Assembly (NCBI GenBank): GCA_002197995.1
Contig: NGZR01000004.1
Coordinates: 372,001 to 436,000, forward strand
From: Gaeumannomyces sp. JS-464
Taxonomy: Eukaryota > Ascomycota > Sordariomycetes > Magnaporthales > Magnaporthaceae
Reading direction: 5' to 3'
Length of the DNA: 64,000 bases
Shown here: positions 48,865-62,587 of the stretch, piece after piece
How positions within the stretch are numbered: position 1 is the stretch's first letter
How the letters are laid out: every line of letters starts with the position of its first letter
Program-made: the position numbers and the translations under genes
The notes under the pieces: model-generated
Told to the model about the DNA's origin: nothing
Seen by the model: only the letters and a program-made list of their open reading frames with translations
The model's database searches: none

Positions 48865-50590
48865 CTATTGCCAGCCCATCCCCAAAGAATCGATGCAAAC
48901 ACAGACCAGTTTCCCCCGCGCATGGCAAGATGGGCATTCCGTGTCGAGGGAAACCCATGTCGACAGGTCCACAAGAAAGTCCTCAGGCTGAACAGGATGC
49001 TGGATTCCGAGCGTTGGCAGCGCCGAGCTGACACATCCGTGGGTTGTTGCGCTTGGCCCCGCCGCAGCTCCAGCAACCGAAGATGAGAATATAGGGGATA
49101 GAGCGCACTGGACGCGATGGAGCTCCGGGCTTCCTCCCATAGCACCCAGATGACCAAAGCCAGGTGCGTTTACTGGGGGACGAGGACGTAGCGGGACGGG
49201 ATACGGCGAGGGCCGTGGCGGCGGAGTCTCTGGCGACGGGATGGGCCCGCTATGGCATCCATGGCCCCCCAAAGCGGCCTCTTGATTGCTAGATCGGCGC
49301 ATGATGGTTCGGTCGAGAGCACAGTCGGGCCGGCATCGGAGTCGGGTTGCCATAAAGGCAATCAAGGACGCGACTGCAGCCTCGCTAACGTTATCGGAAA
49401 GCGCCGCAATGTCCTTGAGCTCCCCAGCCAGCCCTTTTTGTTCTTGCCTCAAAGCATCCTCGATTTCGAACGCCTCGAAGCACATTGCTGGTTCGAATTC
49501 TGACGGATAACGTATGTGCGATTAGTTCTCCTGCGCAGAAACACGGATGCTCCGCTGGCACAAAAAAAACCACGAGACGGTGCCATCTTACCATGTGAGG
49601 GAACCACAAGGTCACTGGGAAAGAGCAGGTTCCAAAGAGCCTCCCAACTGCTCACCCTACTCTCTGTTATTCCGGCTCATCATCACCGACAGTGTTTTGT
49701 CCGTAATGCCGTCCTCAGGGTTTGGGAGAGGTGCTGTAGGCATCTCTTGGCAAGGGCAAGGCGGCTCTTGCCGCACATGTTCTGTGCAGTCGGCCTTTGT
49801 TGCGAACGACGCGTGGCAGCGATCACACGTGTAGAGGCGTGAGGGCCGCCCAGAAATGCGATGGTGGATACTGATGTGTCTCCTGAAAGCGGGTTGGGCG
49901 TCAGAAATCCGGCGAGAGGCTGGGAAACTATCTAGATAAACTGGGGAGGTCACTTTCTGAGGCAGATACCTACTTCAGGAGAGCCAGGTTGTCGAAAGGA
50001 CCGCTGACACAAGCTATATGGTCTCTGAAGTTGAACTTCCTCGGGTTCCGTTTCCGGAACGGGCACGCCAAGTTTGATCCGTTTTTTATGCGCTTGGCGA
50101 CATATGTCCGTCTTGGGTGGATGCCCCCTTGTGCCTCTTCAGTCTCTTCCACCTGACGCTTTCTGCTCAGCAAAGCGGCATCCATTTGATAATCTTCAAG
50201 ATGGGGGACCCCGTTGACGGCTGGCTCTGGCGAGTGTTGGGGGCTGCTCCCAGTTGTGTGGCAGACTGAGCTCCAAGACGATCCGCCTCGTGATGAAAAT
50301 GTGCTTGAGCACACCCAGTCAGTATCTTGATCTTCTGCAATGTCCGAAACGTGATACGCAAGCTCGTTTAGACATCGATATAAAGACGTCCAGGCTTCCA
50401 GTGGTTGTCTGAGAATTTCGACTTGGATCCCAAATGCAGCGGACAAGATGCCCGACAGCAGCGTGTCCGTTATGTGGCAGGGGTCCTCGCCCCCGCCGAC
50501 AGACAGCTGATGACCAGGTTGATCATTCTGTTCTTGCGCAAGAATATTTTGATCTGACGGGAGTGGACGACCGCTTGAGCGCCTGACCAT
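48865..50590 (-). CDS. C2H2-like zinc finger protein (fungal CPF..KR type)
   Basis: Unnamed fungal regulator-like family. Start at 50590 (MVRRSSGRPLPS). Exon 1 (49974-50590) ends with ACPFRKRNPRKFNF..CVSGPFDNLALL. Intron 49883-49973 joins in phase to KRHISIHHRISG, completing a first atypical finger. A second follows: CDRCHASFATKADCTEHVRQE, then C (C-x2-C-x12-H-x6-C). Exon 2 closes with SSWEALWNLLFPSDLVVPSH. Intron 49500-49591 joins to EFEPAMCFEAFEIEDALRQE. The C-terminal third is Pro/Ser-rich and low in complexity. One frame break is needed near 49657-49665. The joined length is about 510 residues. It probably acts in the nucleus. It neighbours the NLR-type gene on the same strand, but the 890-base gap gives no sign of co-transcription. 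Confidence 0.78.
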
Positions 50591-51930
50591 GGTTCCGAGG
50601 GTTCCTTCCCCTTTGAACCGAAGTTATAAAATATGAGGTGACAAGGGAAGGCAGGTGTATTCGAAAGGCAATGCAAGAAAATGAATCCTCGAGCGGTTGT
50701 GAGTTTTTAGCTATGCGAGAAGGCCAGCGAGCCTGAGGGAACATGGTGATGGGCTTCTCAGAAGATGGGTATCTATAAAGAACCAACCTGGGAGGCATCC
50801 ACCTGCTGGTTAGGCCTCGTCGTTTCCTTGCGAGTCGCGGCGGTTTCGCGATAGCTTGGTATACTCCCGTGTACGGATGTGTACCTGCTGACGCGGTACC
50901 CGGGCTGGCTGTGTCGTGCAATTGACTACCACCAAGAGAAGAAGCTGAATGTATATTGACGTCTCGATCAATTCAGCGGCATGTAAGCAGTGGGGTTGTG
51001 CTAGAAGATATATGTAGGCATCCACTGTATGGTGCGAGACGAGGGCGTCACAGCAAGGCGCGCCACCAGCAAACCGTTTACGGCTCTAAGTTCCACCATG
51101 GTCAGAACTAAGTTCTGGAAGGTGGTGTGGAATTGGAAATGGTTGGCTACCGCTAGGCATGGTGCATATTGGGTCTGCGATGATTTGTTCATACACAACG
51201 AACTGACTCCATGCGGGTTGAGGTTCACCTGCCTTAGCAAAGGAGGCAAAGATGGCGAACTATGGTCCGCACTTGTCCTTTGAGGGTGGACTGAGAGCGA
51301 GGAGGAGCAAAGCATGGGGCATCTTTGATAATGGAGGAACTCTCCCTGGTAGCCTTATTTTCATGGGGCGAGGCTCCGAAGCAAGCTGAATTGCTTGATC
51401 GATCTGAGATCACTCGATCGTTGTTCATGTATAGAACTGGTGAACAGTGCCACGGCACTTGCCGTGACTGTTGGAGTATCTGGCTGGGGAATTGACGCAC
51501 AAAGCCAGCCGACCACCGAGGTTGCAGAAGTCCATTTGCTGAGTGTTGTCGACTTGACGAACCTGGCAGGGGCAGAAAGGCGGTTTTCGACAGGTCGAGG
51601 TCAGGCTGCCCCTTGCTGGTTTGCCGGATAATTGCTTTGCCGTTTTCCCGACCCACCAGGCTCGGCAGCAAGCCCAGCCAATCAACGCTCGCCATTTTCT
51701 AATTAGCGCAGCGCCGCAATCGCCACACCCAGACGTCAACCATCTGTGGCCGAGCCGAAGGGACCGAGGGGGGTGTTGATATCTGAATTGCGTTGCCGCC
51801 TCTCAATCCGCCCAACGTCAACCAACAAGACCGGAATCCCCATCAGACACCTCTCCACTCTACACCAACCCTGGGAGGTCCCTGGAGAACCTTCCAGTTG
51901 CTTGTTTCCTTTCTTCTCCTCTAAACCACA
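50591..51930. other. Divergent intergenic region (C2H2-like / NDUFS7)
   Basis: Should hold the promoters of both genes. No motif was recognised with confidence and no further gene was seen. Confidence 0.55.
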
Positions 51931-52891
51931 ATGGCGTCCGCATTGAGGACGACCGGCTCGTTGGGCCTCAGGTGTACGTCCTCTCCCTCCCTCGCTACCG
52001 GCAGGCCGCGGGCCCCAATAGGGCGACAACAAAACTATGCGAGCCCGGGGCAGGCGACGCGCGCGGGCCGCATAGATCAAAGGCTGTCGATAGCACAAGC
52101 GCTGTTGCTGACAATTGGCCCTCCGCATCCACACCGTCCACAGTAAAACCGACCGCGGCCCTCATCCCCTACCACGGCGTGGCCGCCCTGTCGAGCTCGT
52201 CGAGGACGCCAGCCGCTGCCACATCCCACAGCCTCATCAAGCGCGAGAGGAAGGAGGTGCCTCTGGCGAGCCAGGAGCCCACCAAGGGCGTGGTCCAATA
52301 TGCGCTGTACGTGGGCATTTTGTCGTGTCGGATGAGTCGCGGAAAGGAGGAGGAAGATGCTGTGATGGGACAAAAAGAGCACATGAAACGGCGACACGGG
52401 AACCAGCAAGAGAGGGACAGCTGACTGACCCGAACCGCAGCACCACCCTCGACATCATGGCCAACTGGGCGCGCCAAGGCTCGCTCTGGCCCATGACGTT
52501 CGGCCTGGCCTGCTGCGCCGTCGAGATGATGCACCTCTCGACCCCGCGGTACGACCAGGACCGCCTAGGCATCATTTTCCGCGCCTCGCCGCGCCAGTCC
52601 GATGTCATGATCGTGGCCGGCACCCTGACCAACAAGATGGCGCCCGCCCTGCGCCAGGTCTACGACCAGATGCCCGAGCCGCGCTGGGTCGTCAGCATGG
52701 GCAGCTGCGCCAACGGCGGCGGCTACTACCACTACAGCTACAGCGTCGTCAGGGGGTGCGACCGCATCGTGCCGGTTGACGTCTACGTGCCCGGCTGCCC
52801 GCCCACGTCCGAGGCGCTCATGTACGGCATCTTCCAGCTGCAGCGCAAGATGCGCAACACCAAGATCACGAGGATGTGGTACAGGAAGTAA
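51931..52891 (+). CDS. NDUFS7: NADH:ubiquinone oxidoreductase PSST/NDUFS7 subunit, mitochondrial
   Basis: Complex I matrix-arm subunit that holds Fe-S cluster N2 and hands electrons to ubiquinone. Start [15 protein letters not shown] opens a Ser/Arg/Ala-rich mitochondrial presequence (about 100 residues, rather long). Exon 1 ends [19 protein letters not shown]. Intron 52307-52440 (GTACGT...CCGCAG) splits a Leu codon and joins to [18 protein letters not shown]. The N2 cysteines are all visible: the tandem pair in [19 protein letters not shown] and [12 protein letters not shown]. The end [10 protein letters not shown] is the family norm. One missing G in the run 52047-52050, inside the presequence, breaks the frame; the conserved core is intact. 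Confidence 0.95.
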
Positions 52892-53517
52892 ATAGCCTGC
52901 GCTGGACGGGTGGGGGAACGGTGCAAAAAACTATTTGACTTGGCTTGGTTGGCCGGCCGCCACCGGCGAAATCCCACAAGGGGGATATCTCTGGGTTCTG
53001 AGGGAGAAGATGGGTGTGTACACATTTAGACCGGGAAAGGGTTGAAGTGCTGCGGGCATAAAAATGCCGATAAAGAAACAACCAAAACAATCAACCTCTT
53101 GGTGTGTTTATACGTCGAGGGGCGACGACTATCCGGTCCACAGTATCTCGGTAATGGGATGACATCTTCGACCCCTTAATGGCAGCGGCCGCTTTTCGCC
53201 AGGCGGCCTAATCATACCGTTTTCGTTTGTTCAATTTGTGCACGGGAACATCCGCTTAGCTCGGAAGCGCCTTTCCCTCTGGAGGTAGCCTTGGGTTTCC
53301 CCAATCTTCCGGTGTGTTCCGCGTCCGAGGGACATTTCACCACTTGATCCACGCTCTGGGTCAGCTAAGCCCTCACTGAAAACACGCTTTCCACCACGCA
53401 GCAGTGGTCGTCGTTGGCGTGTAGTTTTGCGGAGACCTGGACAAAGCTGACGCTCTGCCAACCCAGCATTCAATTTGACACTACAAGCTGAGGATTCAAT
53501 ACTCCAAACACGCTCTA
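52892..53517. other. Intergenic gap, no supported gene
   Basis: Holds the NDUFS7 3' end and the upstream side of the F-box/ankyrin-like gene. Nothing else was recognised. Confidence 0.55.
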
Positions 53518-55044
53518 ATGCCGGCGCCGACCTTTTCACCAGAAATATGGCACGAGATCCTCGTTGAACCCAACAACGTGCACGGTCTAGTGCGTGGGCT
53601 GCGCCTCCGACCCGTGTACCGCCGGCCCACGGGCACCGCGGTGGTCGACGCCCGCATCGAGTCCAATGTTTGGAGGGACGAAAGCAGGGCCATCGCCGAT
53701 CGATGCGTTCCCCCATGGACTGAGCACGGACGGCAAGTGTGGCAGCTCTACTGCTCGTACCACGCCGGGGGGGGGGGGGGGGGGGGGGCCGAGGTCTTCA
53801 CGGTACCCTTCACAGTACATGGAACGCGTCCAGAGGCTCGCCGAGGCTCTTGTCGACGACCGGGGAAACCGCCTAGCCCGGAGGAGGAGGAGTTCTCGGC
53901 TGCATGCTGCGCTTCACTCGTACTTCGCGGCCCTTATTTCAATGAGAATTGTTACTTTGAAAATTACAAGGGCCCCGTTTGCACCTCATATTACGCTGGA
54001 TATTTCCGTCCTCTCGCCCACCTCGAGCTTATCGAAGATGAGAAAGACTCGAGCGACAGCAACCGTAAATCAACCTCATCAAAACACCTTTGTCCATGAT
54101 TTGCTCGTCGCGGCGGCTTATTGTGGGGATGCCGGACTGGTCGGGAAATCCCGGTGAAGCCCACATCGGGATCGATGACGGCGAGTGGACGCGGGCCTAT
54201 CAGGCCCGAAAGTTCGAAAAGGGGCTCGTCTTACACAGAAGAGGTGCCACCAAGGCAGCGTCGTGGGGCGGCCGCGTTGCCGTGGCTTCGGTCATCCTGT
54301 CCCAGCCAAGAACAGGAGCCAAGAATGGGAGTGGCGCATGAAGATGCTCGACGACGCACTTGCGCTCGACCATAAACCTTTGATCCGGCTGTTGACGAGG
54401 CCTGATGTGGCAGTCTCTACCTCTCTCAAAACCCTACCTTAGCGGCGGCGCAGCTCCGGGATCGCAACGGCCATCCCGTCGGCCTTTACCCATGTCCTGA
54501 TGGCCTTGACCGAGAGTTCAACCCGCGCTTTACACCGGATTTTGACCCGTGGCTAGAAGAGGGGGCAGAATCGACAACCGAGATACATCGCAGCGCCCAT
54601 GAAGAACTGCTCCGGAAATACGAGAAGCTGACGAGCAGACCCATCCGCGACACGCACGACCTTGGCTGCGCCCTGCACGTCGAGAAAACTTGCCTGGACA
54701 TCACCAAGGGGAATCGCCTACTTCAAGGCCTCCGAGCCAGTCTTCACCTCATGTCTGGACCGATGGACTCGTCTGACCCGAGCTCGGCGCGAAACGACGA
54801 AATCCTTCCGTTTCTCCTCGACACGCTAGACTTTGCCGCCTTGCGAGGGGCGACCGAGCTCGCGCTGTTCGTCCAGGACGAGCTTGCCGCCAAGTTTCCG
54901 GGCCGCGACGTCAAGGATGCAAATCGCAGGACGAGGCGAGGCCGCCCGGCAGATCGCGCTACCCCGGGTGGGTTTGCATCGCTGGAGTGCCTTTGTGCCC
55001 GTCGATCATGCGGAAGAGGCCTTTGCCGCTGGACGCTGCGTTAA
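53518..55044 (+). pseudogene. F-box/ankyrin-like protein, multiply frameshifted
   Basis: Start MPAPTFSPEIWHEI looks like an F-box opening, followed by NVHGLVRGLRL and WRDESRAIADRCVPPWTEHG. A 22-G run (53767-53788) follows. Coding then switches frames: RYPSQYMERVQRLAEALVDD, then KPPSPEEEE and NENCYFENYKGP, YAGYFRPLAHLELIEDE, then HDLLVAAAYCGDAGLVGK, which looks like an ankyrin helix pair. From about 54440 a clean frame runs for some 190 codons (LYPCPDGLDREFNPRF; DEILPFLLDTLDFAALRGAT) to 55044. Five or more base changes would be needed to join it, more than in neighbouring genes. It may be a true pseudogene or simply worse sequence around the G-run. The family is inferred from layout, not from a decisive motif. 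Confidence 0.5.
53767..53788. repeat. Poly-G tract (22 nt) inside a coding region
   Basis: Twenty-two consecutive G between two protein-like segments of the F-box/ankyrin-like locus. If real it would encode about seven glycines and would be prone to slippage. Confidence 0.9.
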
Positions 55045-56211
55045 TCACCTCCCCCTAGTACTGCTTTTTCGGTTTGCGGATGGCCTTGCAGTATGCTTGC
55101 TGCTCTTATCACAGTGGGAAGCCGGCTTGCGCAGCTCGTTCCAAGGCCAGCTGGGCTTTGGCGCACTCCTCGTTCCACCGGGGTTACCCGGGATTATCAT
55201 TTGTTGATGGCCCAGCCTACGTGGCTATATGCTGATGTTAGCAGGCCCGTCAGTGCGGCTGCTGCCGCGTCGAGCCGTTGTGGACTTGTATACCCGGTCG
55301 AGCCAGCTGGCGGGAATGACTGTGTTGCGAGGCACCAGCTAGGCAAAGAGCTTGTTGAGCGAGGGTTCTAGGCCTTCCGCGGGTTCCGATTGCTTGTCGG
55401 CATGCTTGGCGGCGTAGTCGGCCGCTCCGGTGCGTCGAATATCTGAAGCTCCTTCGACATGTGTTTGAAATGTTTGAAGATCCTGTCAACGGCCCAAGGC
55501 AAATAGCACACATCCCACAAAGATCCAGGCCTGGTAAATGCGGACGACACGCTCGCTTGATTGGGTTCCTATGAGCTAAGATAGTCGGTTGGCCCATGGC
55601 TAAAGCTACAATTAGTAGTATACGAAAACAAATAGAGCAAAATGGAAGCAAGCGAGAGTGAAAAGGGGGAGAACAATGATAACACCAAAAACTCCTCCGC
55701 GCCAGATTCTAACAGTCCACCAACAGCTTCCTTCTCATCTCCAATCGGAAACACAATGCCACCTCCCCCAAATTGTGCATACATGCCGTTGCCGCTGATG
55801 GACGCTGAGTCCCGATGTGTATATACCGTGCTTTCTCATGAGGGGGGCGCGTACGTATTTCCCGGCTTTGTGGGGACCGGACGGTGTCAAGCAGGCTCGG
55901 ACCAGGGGAAACCGGGCGATCCGCTGGTGTTTTTTTCTCGGCGTATCCTGCAGCCCAACCTGCTAGGAGTGAGTGATGAATGCACAGGGTAGCCAGAGAG
56001 ATGTTCGCCCATCTTTCCAAAAAAAAAAAAAAAAAAGAATTCACGTGTCTCCTCGCCAGCTCGTCCGGTCTCCTGCATGTCGACACTGTATATGCAGGGG
56101 TATCCACGACGGCCCTCAAAATGGGCAGCGGCGGCGAAGGAAATAGAACATAAAGAAAATGCTGTGGCGCTCCCAACGGAAACAAACCCCGACTATGCAA
56201 CAAGACGCTGA
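55045..56211. other. Convergent gap upstream of the RSP5 3' end
   Basis: A 116-codon plus-strand open frame (55642-55992) is Ser/Pro-rich and has no recognisable domain; it is not called. An A18 run lies near 56018-56037. The first 330 bases may still belong to the F-box/ankyrin-like locus. Confidence 0.5.
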
Positions 56212-59123
<2,912 letters not shown>

Positions 59124-61748
59124 CTCGGCGACGGCGAGCGGCAGGCGAGCAAAGCAATGGGAGGCAGCGTTGTCACAGGTCGTCGGGGTGGTGGTTGGGG
59201 TCGGCACTCCAGCCGAGTGGTTTAGGGAGGCTGCAGCTCGGCAGTCCGACAGCAGCTCGCGAGAGCAAATCGAGTTGGTTCCGTCGCAGCAAACACCCTT
59301 TGTCTGGTGGAGATGTGGACGAGGGATGGACGTGGCTCCAAATCGCAGACGGGGGAGCGATTCGGTGGCTGCGGCGGCGACGACGACGACAGAGTGCAGC
59401 GCCGCGCTTCACTGTGAGGCTGTGTCTTTTCTCGGGCTCCCCCGCTTCTGTAATCCTGGACCGGGGTGGCGGTTGGGCGATGGCAAATGGGGGAAGGGGC
59501 AGCTGATGGGCTGTGCCTGTGCCGCCAGCCGAATGCGATAAGCTGATATGGCTTGGAAACTCAAACGGGATGGACGTCAGGTTGGGCCGGCGGACGTGCG
59601 TCCTTTTGTTCTCTTCTTCTCTTTTCCTCCCCTTTCGATCTCCTCTTTTTCGCTCGCCGGAATTGAGACAAGAACAAGAAAAAGCAGTCCGGACCAGCCG
59701 AGGATTGTGAAAGCGAGGCGGGCTGGTACCAGAATTCGCTCTTCCTGAACCAACAGGGGAGAGAAAGTGGAGATGGAGTTTGGAGTGGGGAGGTCGAGCG
59801 GAAGGGAAAGACACACAGACAGCCCAGCACAGTGGTTGTGCGATCGACGTAGCGCCCAGAGAATGCGCGAGGGCCCTCGACCAGCCAGTGAGTGCGCTTA
59901 CGGCTTGTCGCTGTGGCGGCTGGCCGGGTCTGGTGGTGGGTTGCCTGTTGAACCAGCCCGCCTGTCCTTTGCGGCCCCTGTCGCCATTGGCTGTCGCGTT
60001 TGTGTATTTTTAGGGACTGCCAACCATCGGCCGCCATTCCACGCAAGACGTACAGGCGCACCCATCCTGTCAAGGAGTCATCAATATTGAGCCATGTTTG
60101 CATTGCATTGTCCCTCCACGGGTGTCTCGTCGGCCAATTTGCAGCCCGTTGGATCTCGCGCTGGCTCTGCGCCTCTGTTCAAAAATAGGTAGCCCGGACA
60201 GGACGCTGCAGACCCAGCTTTGAGTTTGAGCCGGGCCAAGGGCTGTTCAATGCTGAGCACGTGTGCCCATTTCTTCACCATTCTTGTCCGTCCTCCCCGC
60301 CGCTTCTGTCTGTGTGCTTCATTATCATCTCTTCTTATTGTTTCTCAACTGCCCACTCATTTTCTTTTCTCCTTCGCTTCGCCCCAAGCTGCCGGGGCCG
60401 GGTATCCTCGTGCGCGGCAGGCAGAGCGGATGGAGTACATAGGTGACGACAGAAGCGGAAAGCTTTTCAACGCACTGACCAGGCCGCACGCGCCATTCCA
60501 GTCCACAGACGTCCACGTCGCCCGAAAAATAATTGAGACTGCAAGAAGCGATCCTACCCCTGTCACCTTCAAATGTGGACAACATAGCCATTTCAATCAA
60601 CTATATCTTAAACAAAACAGCTGATTTTACCAAAATGAACACTCCATTATAAATCCCGATTGCAGTTTTTTATTTTTTTTATTTTTTGTATATTTTATTT
60701 GGATTTTGTTTCGTGGTTTTGGCTGCAATTTCTGGAAGCTGTTTTTTTCTGCAGTCTCAATTATTTTCCGGGCGACGTGACGTCTTCTGGGGCGTGGAGA
60801 TGGCAACTCCGCGATCGCCATAGCGACGTCAGGAAGGCCCAGAACTCTACAGCCAATGCGACTTTTTGCCAAGCACGACGAGCACCGTGCGTCTTGTCAC
60901 CCATTGTTCTTGCTGGAGGAGGCGCCGCACCGTCCGTGGATATCAGCCAGATCTTCGGAGCAATCCTCCGGGCAGCCATACCACAGGAACCCGTGCCGGC
61001 CGGGAGGAGAGCAAACGCAGGGGCGGCGGGCTGGAAGCTCGATAGGAAAACAGAAACGGGGCTGGTGCAAGGCCACGCGTCGCGCAAGGTGGGCCTTTCT
61101 GCACCATGATCGTTGCCCTGTTGGTTACATCTATTTTCCGCCTGCGACGTTGATATTGGGGCCGCCGGTAGCCCCAGCAGTGTCAAAACATAAAGAATGG
61201 CGACCTATCCCCACCGAGAGCCGAGCGGCTATGGGCTTGACGTAACCTAGGGGGTGCCCGATTGACGCCGCGCTTCACTGCATCCGATGTGTATTGTGAT
61301 GGGAAATGCATGCACATCTCATTGTCCAGATGTCATCTTCGGGCTTGACTCTCCGGACTGTAGAACTCAACCTCAACTTCATTCACCCTGACCCCCGCAA
61401 CTGCCGCCCCCTATCCGCCCGCTCACGAGACGCTTCTTGAGGCATTAAATCAAGGATTACAAACTGTACAAACTTTCGAATTCCCTTTTCTTGTCCAGAC
61501 GCCCCAGGAGATAAACGAAATGAATACTACACGGCACATCGTGCCCGTACGTCTTTGAGCCTCCCTTGATACCAATAACGTTCTGTCTAACATACACCGT
61601 AAAGTCTGGGCTTGTGGTTTGGGGAAAGCATCTCGTCAGGTGTATAAAGAATGCCTTGGATGAACTTGGCCATTATAACAGCGAAAGAAACTGAGAAAGA
61701 AGCGGGGAAAAAAAATTCACCTTCTCCGGGGAGCCTGGAATGAAGCGT
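59124..61748. other. Intergenic region between PAB2 and RSP5; contains a MITE-like element
   Basis: Apart from the element at 60514-60779 no feature was supported. The right part of the RSP5 side should hold its promoter. Open frames of up to about 210 codons are present on both strands but lack domains. Confidence 0.6.
60514..60779. mobile_element. MITE-like non-autonomous element, 30-bp TIRs, 5-bp target duplication
   Basis: The left end (60514-60543) begins CACGTCGCCCG, and the right end (60750-60779) is its inverted copy ending CGGGCGACGTG; the two 30-bp ends differ at one base. Both ends are flanked by the same 5 bp, ACGTC (60509-60513 and 60780-60784), as expected of a target-site duplication. 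The 206-bp interior is AT-rich with T-runs and no coding potential. The superfamily is uncertain, and no autonomous partner lies in this window. Confidence 0.8.
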
Positions 61749-62587
61749 TTAGTAGGGTGCGTAGCCTCCCCGGCCGCGGCCACGGTAGCCGCCCCGGTAG
61801 CCTCCCCTCGGAGGGAATCCGCCGTACGCGCCGCGGCCGCCGAAGAACCCACGACCGCCTCGGCCCCTCCACGCCCACGGCTCATCCCCGGTAGTTCGTC
61901 CGCTTCGGCACGACCTAGATGGGTGAGAAGAGTTAGCTGGTAGGCTCGCAAGGCCTCGTTTGGGGAAGAACGTCGTCGAACCTTGATGTTGCGTCCCTTG
62001 AAGACGCTCTCGTTCAGCACAAGGGCTTGGGCGACCAAGCTTGGCTCGGTGAACTCAACATAAGCATATCTGGTGCGGCAAGTGGGGCCCCTGTCAGTAC
62101 CAGCGATTCGGAGATTTTGCAGGGTTCGAGACCATCTCATGCGCGCCACTCACCCCTTGGGTTGTCCAGTAAACTTGTCGAGTAAAATGGTGACCCGGTT
62201 GATGGAGCCACAGCTCTGGAAGTGAGCCTGGATCTCTTCGGGAGAGGCCGAGTAGTCGACGTTGCCGACGAAAATGCTGCGGCTGTCGACGTCGTCCCTA
62301 GATTCGGACAGCTCCTGGGTTTGGTGGTCCAGGTTCGCCTGCATCTCCCTGAGCTTCGCAGCCTCCTCCTCCATTTCGGCCACCCTCTTCTTCATCGCCG
62401 AAATCTCCTCCTAGATCCCCAGAAAAAGTCATTAGCCTCTGCCACGCGATTCGATCGAGCCGGCCGTCGGAAGCTAGGGAACATCAGTAATCACCTCATC
62501 GTTACCATCTTCGCCGGCGCCGTGGTCGTTGTCGTGTTGTTCGCGCTCGTCGGCCGCGGCGTGATCATCCTTCTGCACGTCGGTCAT
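61749..62587 (-). CDS. pab2: Poly(A)-binding protein 2 (PABPN1/Pab2 type)
   Basis: Nuclear poly(A) tail-binding protein acting in polyadenylation and RNA surveillance. Exon 1 (62495-62587) encodes an acidic N-terminus, [19 protein letters not shown]. Intron 62411-62494. Exon 2 holds the coiled-coil region ([20 protein letters not shown]) and the start of the single RRM, with RNP2 SIFVGNVDY and [12 protein letters not shown]. Intron 62070-62153 joins in phase to the RNP1 strand [10 protein letters not shown]. The domain continues to [11 protein letters not shown]. Intron 61915-61981 has a weak GTTCGA donor. The last exon reads [10 protein letters not shown] and then, across two breaks (about 61880-61884 and 61863-61868), an RGG/Tyr-rich tail ending GRGGYAPY. 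The joined length is about 200 residues. Layout (acidic, coiled coil, RRM, RG-rich tail) is typical. Confidence 0.92.

Noticed and set aside
55642..55992. A 116-codon plus-strand frame, Ser/Pro-rich
   Set aside because: Compositionally plausible but without homology signs or promoter context, and it lies in the 3' gap of RSP5.
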